DNA of 64,000 nt from Bacteroidota bacterium (GCA_016194975.1 JACQAM010000003.1:124001-188000); one strand, 5' to 3'. Shown: positions 9,152-17,902, numbered from the stretch's first letter. A program made the numbers and translations. Notes: generated by a model not told the origin, from the letters alone.

Positions 9152-9640
9152 ATGAAAACAAGACCTATGGTCGCTCGGCTTTCGGCTGTAGTGATCGCTA
9201 TCTCCCTCGCGGGGCTTTTTCTCGGCTTCCGCAGTTCAGGAAATTCTGTGAGAGTAAAATGGAATGCTTACGTCATGCACACTGCCGACGGAGAAGCCGA
9301 CATTCATTTCACAGGAGAAATTCCGGGTGGATGGAGAATGTATTCTCAGAAAATGGCAGGAGTGGACGGGCCGCTCGGAGCCAATATTGAATTCGATCCC
9401 GATCCTACTTTTAAAATAGTTGGAGCACCGGCGGAGAGCGGTGATGCTGTGAGTTTCTATGAGGACGATCTCGGAATGGATGTAAGTTGCCTTGAGAATA
9501 AAGTGCAGTACGTGCAACATATCACTTACACTGAGAATAAAGCATTCGCCATTAAATGCATGATCAATTATATGCTGGAACGAAGCGGAGAAATTCTTCC
9601 GCCCGATGATGAGGATTTTACCATCACCGTTATGCCGTAA
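9152..9640 (+). CDS. Stand-alone DsbD N-terminal-like periplasmic protein
   Basis: This 162-residue protein has a signal peptide (MKTRPMVARLSAVVIAISLAG...). Its mature domain resembles the DsbD alpha domain: VKWNAYVMHTADGEADIHF, GWRMYSQ, then an LPPDDEDF strand near the C-terminus. The redox pair of DsbD alpha appears incomplete: one Cys is kept (IKCMINYM), but the partner expected just before LPP is Ile. It is therefore probably a redox-inactive or binding-only relative. ATG 9152 is chosen over the in-frame TTG at 9131 because it starts the signal peptide cleanly. It lies just upstream of the full-length DsbD gene. Confidence 0.8.
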   Translation: MKTRPMVARLSAVVIAISLAGLFLGFRSSGNSVRVKWNAYVMHTADGEADIHFTGEIPGGWRMYSQKMAGVDGPLGANIEFDPDPTFKIVGAPAESGDAVSFYEDDLGMDVSCLENKVQYVQHITYTENKAFAIKCMINYMLERSGEILPPDDEDFTITVMP

Positions 9641-9679
9641 TCGGATTCCCACAAATAGTTGACCTCTTTTAACTTTTAG

Positions 9680-9726
9680 TCGGTCGTGAATTTATTCCCT
9701 TTAATTTTGGGAAACTTCACGACCGA
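9680..9726. promoter_or_regulatory. 11-bp inverted repeat around a -7 box upstream of dsbD
   Basis: TCGGTCGTGAA (9680-9690) and TTCACGACCGA (9716-9726) form a perfect 11-bp inverted repeat with a 25-nt spacer. The spacer holds TAATTTTG (9702-9709), an exact TAnnTTTG -7 match, 24 nt before the dsbD ATG at 9734. It could be an operator that covers the promoter, or a leader hairpin. Confidence 0.45.
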
Positions 9727-9733
9727 TTTATTT

Positions 9734-11902
9734 ATGAAAATGCCGAAGAATAAATTCCTGAAACTTTTTTTCATTACGCTGATCTTTTTGTTCGGCAATA
9801 ATATTTCCGCACAGCAGAAATTAGCGCAGCATTATTCCTGGACGTACAGCACAGAAAAAACTGACGATTGTAATTTCGTTCTCGTCTTCACGTGCAAACT
9901 CGATAAAGGATTTCATCTTTATTCGCAGATCCCGCCTAAAGATGAAGGCCCGCTTCCTACTGCTTTTCTCTGGAACGATTCTGCCGATTTTAAATTCGTG
10001 GGAAGAACATCAGAACCAAAACCCATTGAAAAAGCAGAACCTGCATTCGACGGCGCGATCATAAAATATTTTGAGAACTCTGCTACATTCCGCCAGAAGA
10101 TCCACGTTATTCATGCGAAAAAATTTAAAGTCACCGGCGAGATCGACGGAATGGTTTGCAACGACGGAGGTTGTTTTAATTTTTATCCGCGTCCTGCTTT
10201 TTCATTTGATGTGGATGCAACATTATGCGGCGCGAGCGGTGCAACGGGAAGTACCGGTGCAACGGGAACAACGGGAAGCACGGGTTCAACAGGAACAGCA
10301 AACGCAACCGGAAATATTGGCGCAACCGGAAGCACAGGAATTTCTGCTGCAACAGGAAGTACGGGATTAATTGCAAATACAGGAACCACTTCAAATTCCA
10401 ATTGTACAGTTCAACCCGGTTCAACTGCAAAAGCGCCTGCTCCGAAAAAAACAGAATTCTGGCCGGCATTCGGCGGTGGTTTCGGCGGCGGACTCATCGC
10501 ACTTTTCATGCCTTGTGTTTTACCCATGATACCAATGACGGTAAGTTTTTTTACCAAACGCGCGAAGAACAGGAAGCAGGCGATACGCGATGGAATGATG
10601 TACGCATTTTCCATCGTAGCCATTTACGTCATTCTCGGATTGATCGTAACACTTGCAACGGGTGATGCGCAAACACTGAATCAACTTTCTTCGAACATCA
10701 TTGTGAATCTTGTTTTCTTCGCTGTATTTATTTTATTCGGAATTTCTTTTATTGGCGGCTTCGAAATAAATATGCCTTCGTGGCTCGTGAACCGATCGGA
10801 TAAAGCTGCAGACCAAGGCGGACTCATCGGAATTTTTTTCATGGCGTTCACACTTGCGCTCGTTTCTTTTTCCTGCACCGGCCCCATCATTGGCACCGCT
10901 CTTGTTGAAGCGCTGAAAGTAGGATTCACGGGCCCGCTGTATGTGATGCTCGGATTTTCATTGGCACTCGCCTTGCCATTCGCACTCTTCGCGATGTTTC
11001 CGACGTGGCTGAAATCACTTCCGAAATCAGGAAGCTGGATGACTTCGATGAAAGTTGTTTTCGGTTTGCTGGAATTTGCGTTAGCGATGAAATTCATTTC
11101 GAATATCGATCTCTCCTACCATTGGGGAATAATAACGCGCGAAATTTTTCTTTCCATCTGGATCGTTTGTTTCGCGCTCATTGGTTTTTACCTGATGGGA
11201 AAAATAAAATTTGCGCACGACGAAGATGTTCCGCATGTTTCTGTTCCGCGGGCTTTACTCTCCATTATTTCTTTTGCATTTGTCGTTTACATGATCCCGG
11301 GATTATTCGGCGCGCCTGTGCGCATGCTCAGCGGACTTTTGCCACCGTCTTATTACAGCGAGAATGCAAAATTCTTTTCCGGTGGAGGAAGTAATATTTC
11401 TGCTGCCGATACTGCTGTTGTTCCGGGAATGTTGAAAGATGAATGTCCGCAGAACCTGAGTTGTTTTCACGATTATGATCTCGCGCTTGCGTATGCGCGC
11501 AAACAAAAGAAACCGCTCTTCGTAGATTTCACGGGTTACAATTGTGCGAACTGCAGGAGAATGGAAGATTTTGTTTGGCCTGATCCTACTGTGCTCAATC
11601 AACTGAGAAAAGATTACGTGGTGGTTTCACTTTATTGTGATGATAAGGATCCTCTTCCTGCCGACAAGCAATACATCACGAAAGACGGCATCAAAATAAA
11701 AACGTGGGGAAATAAATGGAGCCAGATGCAGATTGATCGTTACGGATCGAATTCGCAGCCGCTTTATGTTTTGCTTGATAACAATGAAAAGATGCTGACC
11801 GATTCTGCTTACGGATATACGCCGATAGAACCGTATGCAAAATATCTGAAATCGGGAAGTGCTGAATTCGCGAAGCGGCCGGAGAAAGATTCGGTGAGGT
11901 AA
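9734..11902 (+). CDS. dsbD: Thiol:disulfide interchange protein DsbD with collagen-like linker
   Basis: Carries electrons from cytoplasmic thioredoxin across the inner membrane to periplasmic disulfides. Starting at the ATG at 9734 it is 722 residues. It has a signal peptide (ends FGNNISA), a DsbD alpha domain (about 30-165) with redox pair C142/C147 (VCNDGGC), and an eight-helix transmembrane DsbD domain with the redox cysteines in FMPCVLPMIPM (C261) and SFSCTGPIIG (C381). A C-terminal thioredoxin-like domain has CANC (C604/C607). Unusually, residues about 166-218 are a Gly-Ala-Thr-Ser repeat (GATGSTGATGTTGSTG...) between alpha domain and membrane domain. The in-frame GTG at 9686 lies inside the promoter inverted repeat and was rejected. 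Confidence 0.95.
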   Translation: MKMPKNKFLKLFFITLIFLFGNNISAQQKLAQHYSWTYSTEKTDDCNFVLVFTCKLDKGFHLYSQIPPKDEGPLPTAFLWNDSADFKFVGRTSEPKPIEKAEPAFDGAIIKYFENSATFRQKIHVIHAKKFKVTGEIDGMVCNDGGCFNFYPRPAFSFDVDATLCGASGATGSTGATGTTGSTGSTGTANATGNIGATGSTGISAATGSTGLIANTGTTSNSNCTVQPGSTAKAPAPKKTEFWPAFGGGFGGGLIALFMPCVLPMIPMTVSFFTKRAKNRKQAIRDGMMYAFSIVAIYVILGLIVTLATGDAQTLNQLSSNIIVNLVFFAVFILFGISFIGGFEINMPSWLVNRSDKAADQGGLIGIFFMAFTLALVSFSCTGPIIGTALVEALKVGFTGPLYVMLGFSLALALPFALFAMFPTWLKSLPKSGSWMTSMKVVFGLLEFALAMKFISNIDLSYHWGIITREIFLSIWIVCFALIGFYLMGKIKFAHDEDVPHVSVPRALLSIISFAFVVYMIPGLFGAPVRMLSGLLPPSYYSENAKFFSGGGSNISAADTAVVPGMLKDECPQNLSCFHDYDLALAYARKQKKPLFVDFTGYNCANCRRMEDFVWPDPTVLNQLRKDYVVVSLYCDDKDPLPADKQYITKDGIKIKTWGNKWSQMQIDRYGSNSQPLYVLLDNNEKMLTDSAYGYTPIEPYAKYLKSGSAEFAKRPEKDSVR
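10229..10387 (+). repeat. Degenerate GATGSTG-coding repeat within dsbD
   Basis: A run of 9-bp-like units (GGAAGTACC, GGTGCAACG, GGAACAACG and similar) codes Gly-x-Thr/Ser triplets, giving a collagen-like Gly-rich tract inside dsbD. Such tracts can change length by slippage while staying in frame. Confidence 0.8.
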
Positions 11903-11936
11903 GAGGCTGTCTAAATTTCATCCTTCTGTTACCATT

Positions 11937-12188
11937 CCTTCCGAAGCCCTCGTTATGCGTGGCGAGTACATAATTATGCCTTCCGATGCCCTCGCGATGC
12001 GTGGCGAAGGCATAATTATGCGTTCCGAAGGCATCGTTATGCGTGGCGAGTACATAATTATGCCTTCCGAAGCCCTCGTTATGCGTGGCGAGGCCATAAT
12101 TATGCGTTCCGAAGGCATCGTTATGCGTGGCGAAGGCATAATTAATCCTTCCGAAGCCCTCGTTATGCGTGGCGAAGGCATAATTATA
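11937..12188. repeat. Tandem repeat, 6 x 42 bp (12 degenerate 21-bp half units)
   Basis: Six head-to-tail 42-bp units start at 11937, 11979, 12021, 12063, 12105 and 12147, each beginning with C(C/G)TTCCGA. Each unit is two related 21-bp halves, CCTTCCGAAGCCCTCGTTATG-like and CGTGGCGAGTACATAATTATG-like. Unit junctions carry the perfect palindrome CATAATTATG. Because 42 is a multiple of 3, frames are open on both strands (14-residue repeats), so openness alone is not evidence of coding. The tract fills most of the gap between dsbD and the DUF3298 gene. Confidence 0.9.
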
Positions 12189-12225
12189 AAAAGTTTCAAC
12201 TAAGTTCGGTGTGTGCTTAAGTAAT

Positions 12226-13026
12226 ATGAGAAAGAGTAATTACAAACTCCGTAGAGTACCCGCGTTGATATTGGCAATGCCCGTTCTTCTATTGATTCTT
12301 GCCTTTATCAATTGCCAAAACAATTTTCCAGTTAATAAAAAGGTATCGGTAGAAAAAGACACTATTCAAATTCACACTTTGAATTATTCCAGCGATACCC
12401 CAAGCTGTAAACTTTCAATTGACTATGTTGTTCTTTCCGGAATGGATATGGATTCTCTTGAGAGAATTAGAAATGCTGAGTTTCTTGCTGAGGCCACACA
12501 AACCAGGAAATCATTGACTCAAGAGGCTGATAAATTATATTCCAATTATGAAGATTGTCGGAGTTCGGAAGAAGATTTTGCGTTCAGAATTACTCCCGGA
12601 TTATTAACGCCTTATTGCATTTCTTATTCAATAGAAAAAACAGGAACTGCTTTTTGCGCTCCACATTCATTTCACAGTTATGATTTCAGAACAATTGATT
12701 TGAATACCGGTAAACCGCTAACGTTGAAAAATATTTTCAACAATAGGGATTCTGCATGGGCAAAGGTAATTGCGACAAAAGCACGGCAAGGTTACCTTGA
12801 GGAAAGTCTTGGATTCAAACCTTCAGGTACAATCCTTTTCGAAGCAGCAGGTTATTATACGAATAATGATTTTGTACTCGAAGACACCGCGATTTCATTT
12901 CTCATTGATCCGATAACAATTCATGAATCACTTGATGGGCAATCGGATTTTTGGATGACAATTCCATATTCTGAACTTAAGTCAGTCATTCCTCCTGGAA
13001 GCCTGCTTTGGGAAAAAGTGAACTAA
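12226..13026 (+). CDS. DUF3298 (RsiV-type) domain-containing protein, probable lipoprotein
   Basis: A 266-residue protein with an N-terminal hydrophobic signal (VPALILAMPVLLLILAFINCQ); the Cys at its end could be a relaxed Bacteroidota lipobox. The conserved segment is FRTIDLNTGKPLTLKNIF, characteristic of the DUF3298 domain. An upstream region with paired cysteines (C...FAFRITPGLLTPYCISYS) resembles the DUF4163 partner domain. These domains occur in RsiV-like lysozyme-binding anti-sigma factors and in stand-alone Bacteroidota lipoproteins. There is no sigma factor next to it, so an anti-sigma role is unlikely. ATG 12226 preferred over GTG 12211. Confidence 0.8.
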   Translation: MRKSNYKLRRVPALILAMPVLLLILAFINCQNNFPVNKKVSVEKDTIQIHTLNYSSDTPSCKLSIDYVVLSGMDMDSLERIRNAEFLAEATQTRKSLTQEADKLYSNYEDCRSSEEDFAFRITPGLLTPYCISYSIEKTGTAFCAPHSFHSYDFRTIDLNTGKPLTLKNIFNNRDSAWAKVIATKARQGYLEESLGFKPSGTILFEAAGYYTNNDFVLEDTAISFLIDPITIHESLDGQSDFWMTIPYSELKSVIPPGSLLWEKVN

Positions 13027-13261
13027 CTTTTATCGTTCCGAGGCAATTTATTTTTTCTTTATCTCCCTTGACAAAAAATCAAGCTCGTGCTAAGTATCCC
13101 ATCGACCAAGTACATCTTACAGCTGTTTGGGACAAGATTAGTTTGTGCTTTGCTAATGTTGAGGAAAACCAAATAAAAAAATAAAGCGGCGACGATTCCT
13201 TTCACGAGACAGTGGGTTATAGAATCGAATGAAAAAAATATTTTTTACTGGCGCTGAACAT

Positions 13262-13990
13262 TTACGGAGTACGCAGCACAAAATTCTTTCCCAGGTAAAC
13301 TCTTCTCACCTGTTCGTCATTCGCCAATTCTTCTGCGGTTCCGGCTTTTAAAATTTTTCCTTCAAATAAAAGATACGCACGATCGGTGATGGAAAGTGTT
13401 TCGTGCACGTTATGATCGGTAATGAGAATACCAATATTTTTTTTCTTCAGATTACTCACCACTTCCTGAATATCTTCTACGGCAATAGGATCGACACCGG
13501 CAAAAGGTTCATCGAGTAAAATAAAATTCGGGCTGGTGGCGAGACAGCGTGCGATCTCCGTGCGGCGGCGTTCTCCACCGGAAAGTGAATCGCCCAAATT
13601 TGTACGGATGTGTTCCAATCCGAATTCATGCAACAACTGTTCGAGTTTATCTTTCTGTTCCTGCTTCGGAAGTTTTGTCAATTCAAGCACCGCCCTGATA
13701 TTATCTTCCACCGAAAGTTTCCGGAACACCGATGGTTCCTGCGCGAGGTAGCCCACGCCCAGCTGCGCACGCTTGTACATGGGCTCATTGGTAATTTCTT
13801 TTTCGTCGAGATAAATTTTTCCTGCGTTCGGTTTTATCATTCCCACAATCATGTAGAACGAAGTAGTTTTTCCTGCGCCATTCGGCCCGAGTAATCCCAC
13901 GATCTCGCCCTGCTTCACATTCACCGAAACGCCATCAACGACAGTTCGCTTCTTGTATTTCTTTACAATATTTTCTGCTCCGAGTATCAT
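13262..13990 (-). CDS. lptB: LPS export ABC transporter ATP-binding protein
   Basis: ATPase that powers LptFG extraction of lipopolysaccharide from the inner membrane. The 242-residue protein has Walker A GPNGAGKT (residues 35-42), ABC signature LSGGERRR (from 136), Walker B FILLDEP (156-162), and H-loop H193. LptB-specific context includes [12 protein letters not shown] and the C-terminal RVYLGKNF. It stands apart from other lpt genes, a common arrangement in Bacteroidota. A dispersed repeat element occupies the region just upstream of its start. Confidence 0.95.
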   Translation of the reverse strand: MILGAENIVKKYKKRTVVDGVSVNVKQGEIVGLLGPNGAGKTTSFYMIVGMIKPNAGKIYLDEKEITNEPMYKRAQLGVGYLAQEPSVFRKLSVEDNIRAVLELTKLPKQEQKDKLEQLLHEFGLEHIRTNLGDSLSGGERRRTEIARCLATSPNFILLDEPFAGVDPIAVEDIQEVVSNLKKKNIGILITDHNVHETLSITDRAYLLFEGKILKAGTAEELANDEQVRRVYLGKNFVLRTP

Positions 13991-14015
13991 ACGCTACTAA
14001 ATTATGTAAGGGCGG

Positions 14016-14199
14016 AGTACGAAATACTAAATCCCGAATTAATTCGGGAAAAAGTTACGAAATGCAGATGAATACGAAATTGCCTCGCGCAAGATTGCTT
14101 CTCCCGATTAAAATCGGGATCGCAATGACCACCGCACGTTTCGAATTCAGTACGCATTCGTATTTCGTAACTTTTAGTAAACTTTTCGTTTTTCGTACT
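14016..14199. repeat. Dispersed inverted-end repeat, copy 1 (uninterrupted)
   Basis: The ends are AGTACGAAATAC... (left) and ...TTTCGTAACTTTTAGTAAACTTTTCG and TTTTTCGTACT (right). The interior includes an 18-bp perfect palindrome TCCCGAATTAATTCGGGA (14032-14049) and a second hairpin TCCCGATT/AATCGGGA (14102-14119). The right end stops 2 nt before the stop codon of the DUF5686 gene at 14202. The interior holds, in reverse orientation, the sequence that is interrupted by a MITE-like insertion in copy 2. Confidence 0.8.
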
Positions 14200-14201
14200 C
14201 C

Positions 14202-16658
14202 CTAAAAAAGCACCTGCATCGATATCCTCACTCCCACCGGTTTTGCATTCACATTATCGAGATAACTCAATCTCCAGAAAACATCAACACGGAAAAATTT
14301 AAAAATGTTTTCGATTCCCGCTCCTGCTTCCATGTACGGGCCGCGGCTGAGTGAATGAAGATTCGCAGGGAAGATCATCTCTGCCCGGTTTTTTTCATTC
14401 ACACTTCCTATGAGCCATTTGAACGAAGCAACTTCTCTCCATTTCAGTTTTCTCATGAGCGGAATGTGATTCAGAAAAAAGCCATCGAAGTGGTGAATGA
14501 ATGTGGCTTGCGCGTACTGATCACTCACAAATTCATAATAACTCATCATGTTGAACGCCGACCAGTCATACACGTACGTTTCATTTCCCGGATGCAGCAC
14601 CATGAGCGGATAAGGAACAAGTCCCCACGTTTTTCCGGCTTCAAGAATATAATTGAGATAACCGAATGGCCCGAACCGCAAACGGTCATCGATGTTGATG
14701 CTCATCCTGTGATATGCATAATCACTCATGAAAACTCCTTTTATTCCTTCGGTATAATTGAATTGAACGATCGGCCATTTTGTTCCTACGCTCACGCGCG
14801 AGAAAACTGCCTGCACATATTTTTCATTGAACGCAAAACGGATATTCAATTGCGCTTCACTCGAAGAAATGCGCTGAATGCTCGTAATGGAATTATCGGC
14901 GTTGAGATGCTGATACGTTAATCCTCCAATGGGATACATGTTCCTGTTGATGACAGAAAACCGCGTAGTGAATCCTAAAAACCAATCGCGTTCATACCAC
15001 ACTTCCAATTGTTCTACGTGCGTGAAATTGCTGAACGGTGTGCGGCGGAAAATTGTAGCGAGAATATTATCACTCGTGAATTGATTATTACTGAGCCCGA
15101 GAATTTCATTGTCATTTTTATAATTCACACCGGTCAGTTGCCGGTGCGGCGTTTTTGTAATGAATGTTTTAAATCCTGCGCCGTATTTGAATTGCTGATC
15201 TTTTGTTCCGTAAGCTGCATACCCGCTGAGTTCATACCACTTCGAAAAATTATTACTCGTGCGCCCACCCACACGCAGGCGCGCACCTTCGATGGGATTA
15301 AAACTTAAAGTTTTGTACCACGGCCCATATTCCACGGGGCCTAAAGTTTTGTAACCGGTGTATGCAGTAAGCACCACCTGTTCCCACGTATGATAGATCG
15401 GAAGTTTCTGCACCGAATCGACCATCGTATAAATTCCCTGTTCCTGTTTGTTCAGCGTGTCGTGACGCATGGCCACCCAGAAAGAATCGTTCCTGTTATC
15501 GGCGCCATTTGTTACGATGAGATTATCGGTGCGCTGGTAAAAAGCATCGTCCATCGGTTTGTTCACGACAATATTTTTGTACGAAGTTGTTTTTCTTCCG
15601 TACAAACCTTCTTTTCTTCCCACGATCTCGAAATCGCCGATCACTCTTTCTTTCGTCATCATCCACGCTCCGGAAGCATTATCGAATTCCTGGATCACAT
15701 AAAAACTCCGGATGTAGTTGATATTGGCGTCGGCAGAAATATTCATCTCCACACGCTTCACCGCAAATGAAGTATCTGCGATCCACACGTTGCCCACAAA
15801 AGTTGCTTCCTGTTTTCTTCGTGGTTTGAAAGCGATCTGGTGGCACCAGTGCCCGTCGATGGTCATACTGTCGACGAGATAATATTTGTAATACAATTCT
15901 CCATTGGTAGAAATGGGGCTCTCAAATGTTTTTCCGAATACCAGTAAATTATTTTTATAAACGTCCACGTTCTGGTACATGTCGCCGGTGAACTGCGATA
16001 CACTTGCGTTGTCGAGTCCGCTCACCTTCGATCCGAGAATCACTTCTTTCTGTGTACGCGGATTTGCGCGATAATAAAAATCGGAAACCGATTCAGAAAA
16101 GAACAAAGGCAGATGTGGTTTCTCACTCGGGTTGGTGGAATCGATATTATTGAAAATAAACTGCACCGGTTTCATCACTTTGCGCTGCTGCATTTCAGGA
16201 GAAATATCATTGAGATCAAATTCCAGTTTGTTATACACTTCGTACTGGTAGAAATCGACATAGCGTTTATCATTCACATCTTCATTCTTCCACACCTGTT
16301 TGAGAATAGTGATCGCCGGATTTTCGCCGGGAAGAATTACCACCGGTTCACGCTCCACATCGAAAGAGGCCATCGGGATATTGATGATCTGCGTTTGCCC
16401 CTCTTTCACTTTCAGCGTGGTTTGGTTGTAACCTACGTACACGCCGCGAATGGAATCTATTTTTCCGATAATGTCGATCTCGTAATTTCCATCAATATCG
16501 CTCACTGTTCCCTGCGAAGTTCCAACCGCAATGATATTCACGAAAGGCATCGGCTCATTGGTAGCAGAATTATAAACCTTCCCCGTAATATGGGTGGTTT
16601 GAGAGAAAACATTCAGAACCGAAGTAAGGAAGATGAATAGCGGAAGTCGAATGCGCAT
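14202..16658 (-). CDS. DUF5686 and carboxypeptidase-regulatory-like domain protein
   Basis: An 818-residue outer-membrane-type protein. It has a signal peptide (MRIRLPLFIFLTSVLNVFSQ) and an N-terminal CarboxypepD_reg-like domain (residues about 22-100, ITGKVYNSATNEPMPFVNI, YVGYNQTTLKV). The long DUF5686 region follows (GGRTSNNFSKWYELSGYAAYGTKDQQ...), ending in aromatic-rich strands and a terminal Phe (ISMQVLF) typical of an outer-membrane beta-barrel. This architecture is common in Bacteroidota but uncharacterised. A TACTTTCG box lies upstream at 16679-16686. Its stop codon abuts the dispersed repeat. Confidence 0.88.
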   Translation of the reverse strand: MRIRLPLFIFLTSVLNVFSQTTHITGKVYNSATNEPMPFVNIIAVGTSQGTVSDIDGNYEIDIIGKIDSIRGVYVGYNQTTLKVKEGQTQIINIPMASFDVEREPVVILPGENPAITILKQVWKNEDVNDKRYVDFYQYEVYNKLEFDLNDISPEMQQRKVMKPVQFIFNNIDSTNPSEKPHLPLFFSESVSDFYYRANPRTQKEVILGSKVSGLDNASVSQFTGDMYQNVDVYKNNLLVFGKTFESPISTNGELYYKYYLVDSMTIDGHWCHQIAFKPRRKQEATFVGNVWIADTSFAVKRVEMNISADANINYIRSFYVIQEFDNASGAWMMTKERVIGDFEIVGRKEGLYGRKTTSYKNIVVNKPMDDAFYQRTDNLIVTNGADNRNDSFWVAMRHDTLNKQEQGIYTMVDSVQKLPIYHTWEQVVLTAYTGYKTLGPVEYGPWYKTLSFNPIEGARLRVGGRTSNNFSKWYELSGYAAYGTKDQQFKYGAGFKTFITKTPHRQLTGVNYKNDNEILGLSNNQFTSDNILATIFRRTPFSNFTHVEQLEVWYERDWFLGFTTRFSVINRNMYPIGGLTYQHLNADNSITSIQRISSSEAQLNIRFAFNEKYVQAVFSRVSVGTKWPIVQFNYTEGIKGVFMSDYAYHRMSINIDDRLRFGPFGYLNYILEAGKTWGLVPYPLMVLHPGNETYVYDWSAFNMMSYYEFVSDQYAQATFIHHFDGFFLNHIPLMRKLKWREVASFKWLIGSVNEKNRAEMIFPANLHSLSRGPYMEAGAGIENIFKFFRVDVFWRLSYLDNVNAKPVGVRISMQVLF

Positions 16659-16678
16659 TGTAATTTATTGGCTCTTTA

Positions 16679-16686
16679 CGAAAGTA
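16679..16686 (-). promoter_or_regulatory. Putative -7 box TACTTTCG upstream of DUF5686 gene
   Basis: On the minus strand TACTTTCG matches a TAnnTTyG variant of the Bacteroidota -7 element, 20 nt before the start codon. No -33 element is obvious. Confidence 0.3.
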
Positions 16687-16811
16687 AGAATTAAAATCTT
16701 TTTCAGAAAAACAGGCGCCTGCCGGTATTAATAGACGCAGGAAAGCGAAAGAAGTTTACAGTGTAATTAAGAATATTTTCCAGATCCTGTTTAAAATTCA
16801 TTGTCCCCGAT

Positions 16812-17645
16812 CTAAACAACTCTCTTCTTCTCCACTCGTTTCGCAACAAAAATGCTCACTTCGAAAAGCATGTACAGCGGAACGGCTACAAGCATTTGTG
16901 TGAAAATATCTGTGGTGGGTGTGATGACCGCTGCTACAATGAGAATAACTATAAGTGCGTGTTTCCTGTATTTGCGCATGAATGCTGCCGTGATGATCCC
17001 GAGTTTCGCAAGAAAATAAATGATGATCGGTAATTCGAAAACAAGTCCCATCAGCAACACGAGTGTGGTGACGACAGAAATGTAAGAGTCGATCGTAAAA
17101 TTATTTTTGATGGAAGGATCTACCTGGTAATTCCCGAGAAAATAAATTGCCATTGGCGTAACGATGTAATAACCGAAAAGAATCCCGGTGAGAAAAAGTG
17201 CGCTTGCATAGACGATGAATCCTTTTGCAGCTTTCACTTCTTTTTGTTTCAGCGCAGGTTTAATGAATCGCCATAATTCCCAGAGCAAATATGGAAATCC
17301 CACCACTAATCCGGCAACGAATGAGCCCCACATGGCGAGTGTGAATTGCCCGGTGACCTCTATATTCTGAAATTTAAAATTGAAATCCTTGAAGCAAAGC
17401 GACTCTCCCATCCCCCATTTGTGAGAAAGATCACAGAGAAAAGTGTAAGTGAAAAAATTCGGATCCTTCGGGCCGAGAATTATTTTTCCGAAAAGAATTT
17501 CAGGAAAACAGAATGCAACACCGGCTAAGACCACGATCACCGCAGCCGACCGCACCAGGTGCCAGCGCAATGCATTCAGGTGGCCGAGAAAAGACATCTC
17601 GCCCTGTTTTTTTTTATCGCCGCTGCTGGATGAAAATAATCCCAT
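16812..17645 (-). CDS. tatC: Twin-arginine translocase subunit TatC
   Basis: The 277-residue polytopic protein has the TatC pattern of six transmembrane segments. The N-terminal cytoplasmic motif reads SFLGHLNALRWHLVRS, and the second loop has LWRFIKPALKQKE with the conserved Glu. The family N-terminal motif is HLxELR; here the Glu is Ala (HLNALR), an unusual change at a residue implicated in signal-peptide binding. A large periplasmic insertion (about residues 57-95, including KDPNFFTYTFLCDLSHKW) is typical of Bacteroidota TatC. No tatA is adjacent. A TATCTTTG box lies 10 nt upstream. Confidence 0.95.
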   Translation of the reverse strand: MGLFSSSSGDKKKQGEMSFLGHLNALRWHLVRSAAVIVVLAGVAFCFPEILFGKIILGPKDPNFFTYTFLCDLSHKWGMGESLCFKDFNFKFQNIEVTGQFTLAMWGSFVAGLVVGFPYLLWELWRFIKPALKQKEVKAAKGFIVYASALFLTGILFGYYIVTPMAIYFLGNYQVDPSIKNNFTIDSYISVVTTLVLLMGLVFELPIIIYFLAKLGIITAAFMRKYRKHALIVILIVAAVITPTTDIFTQMLVAVPLYMLFEVSIFVAKRVEKKRVV

Positions 17646-17655
17646 TGTGAGCCGG

Positions 17656-17663
17656 CAAAGATA
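17656..17663 (-). promoter_or_regulatory. Putative -7 box TATCTTTG upstream of tatC
   Basis: On the minus strand TATCTTTG is an exact TAnnTTTG match ending 10 nt before the tatC start. The implied leader is very short. Confidence 0.42.
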
Positions 17664-17722
17664 CGTATTGAGTACTGAGTTATGAGAATTTGGAATTTCG
17701 TATTAACCATTTCTAACCAATA

Positions 17723-17864
17723 GGTAGTGGCTCAGTTTGCTCTTTTCCGATTCAACTTCACGCCGGAGCTTGCCCTGAAGAATTGAAGGGCGGTTCCTAA
17801 ACCGTTCTTTTATTAAACCGCAAAGACGCTAAGGCGCTAAGAATTTTCAAACTGACCCACTACC
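17723..17864. mobile_element. MITE-like element, copy A (142 bp, 8-bp target duplication)
   Basis: Terminal inverted repeats GGTAGTGGCTCAGTTTG and CAAACTGACCCACTACC match at 16 of 17 positions. The element is flanked by perfect direct repeats AACCAATA (17715-17722 and 17865-17872), a target-site duplication. The interior carries GCCCTGAAGAATTGAAGGGC and a CGCAAAGACGCTAAGGCGC tract. There is no ORF, so it is non-autonomous. A second copy lies at 26373-26522. Confidence 0.85.
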
Positions 17865-17902
17865 AACCAATAACCCACAACTCATCACTCCTAACTCTTT
17901 CC

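Noticed and set aside
10183-10401. Minus-strand open frame opposite the DsbD linker
   Set aside because: It is the mirror of the Gly-Thr coding repeat, and its Pro/Val/Ala composition comes from that repeat. It lies inside dsbD.
11937-12188. CRISPR array
   Set aside because: There are no spacers; the units are contiguous repeats and diverged halves, and no cas gene is present.
11918-12203. Open frames on both strands across the 42-bp tandem repeat
   Set aside because: The unit length is a multiple of 3 and contains no stops in several frames, so openness is expected. There is no convincing start context, and neither strand shows domain or signal features.
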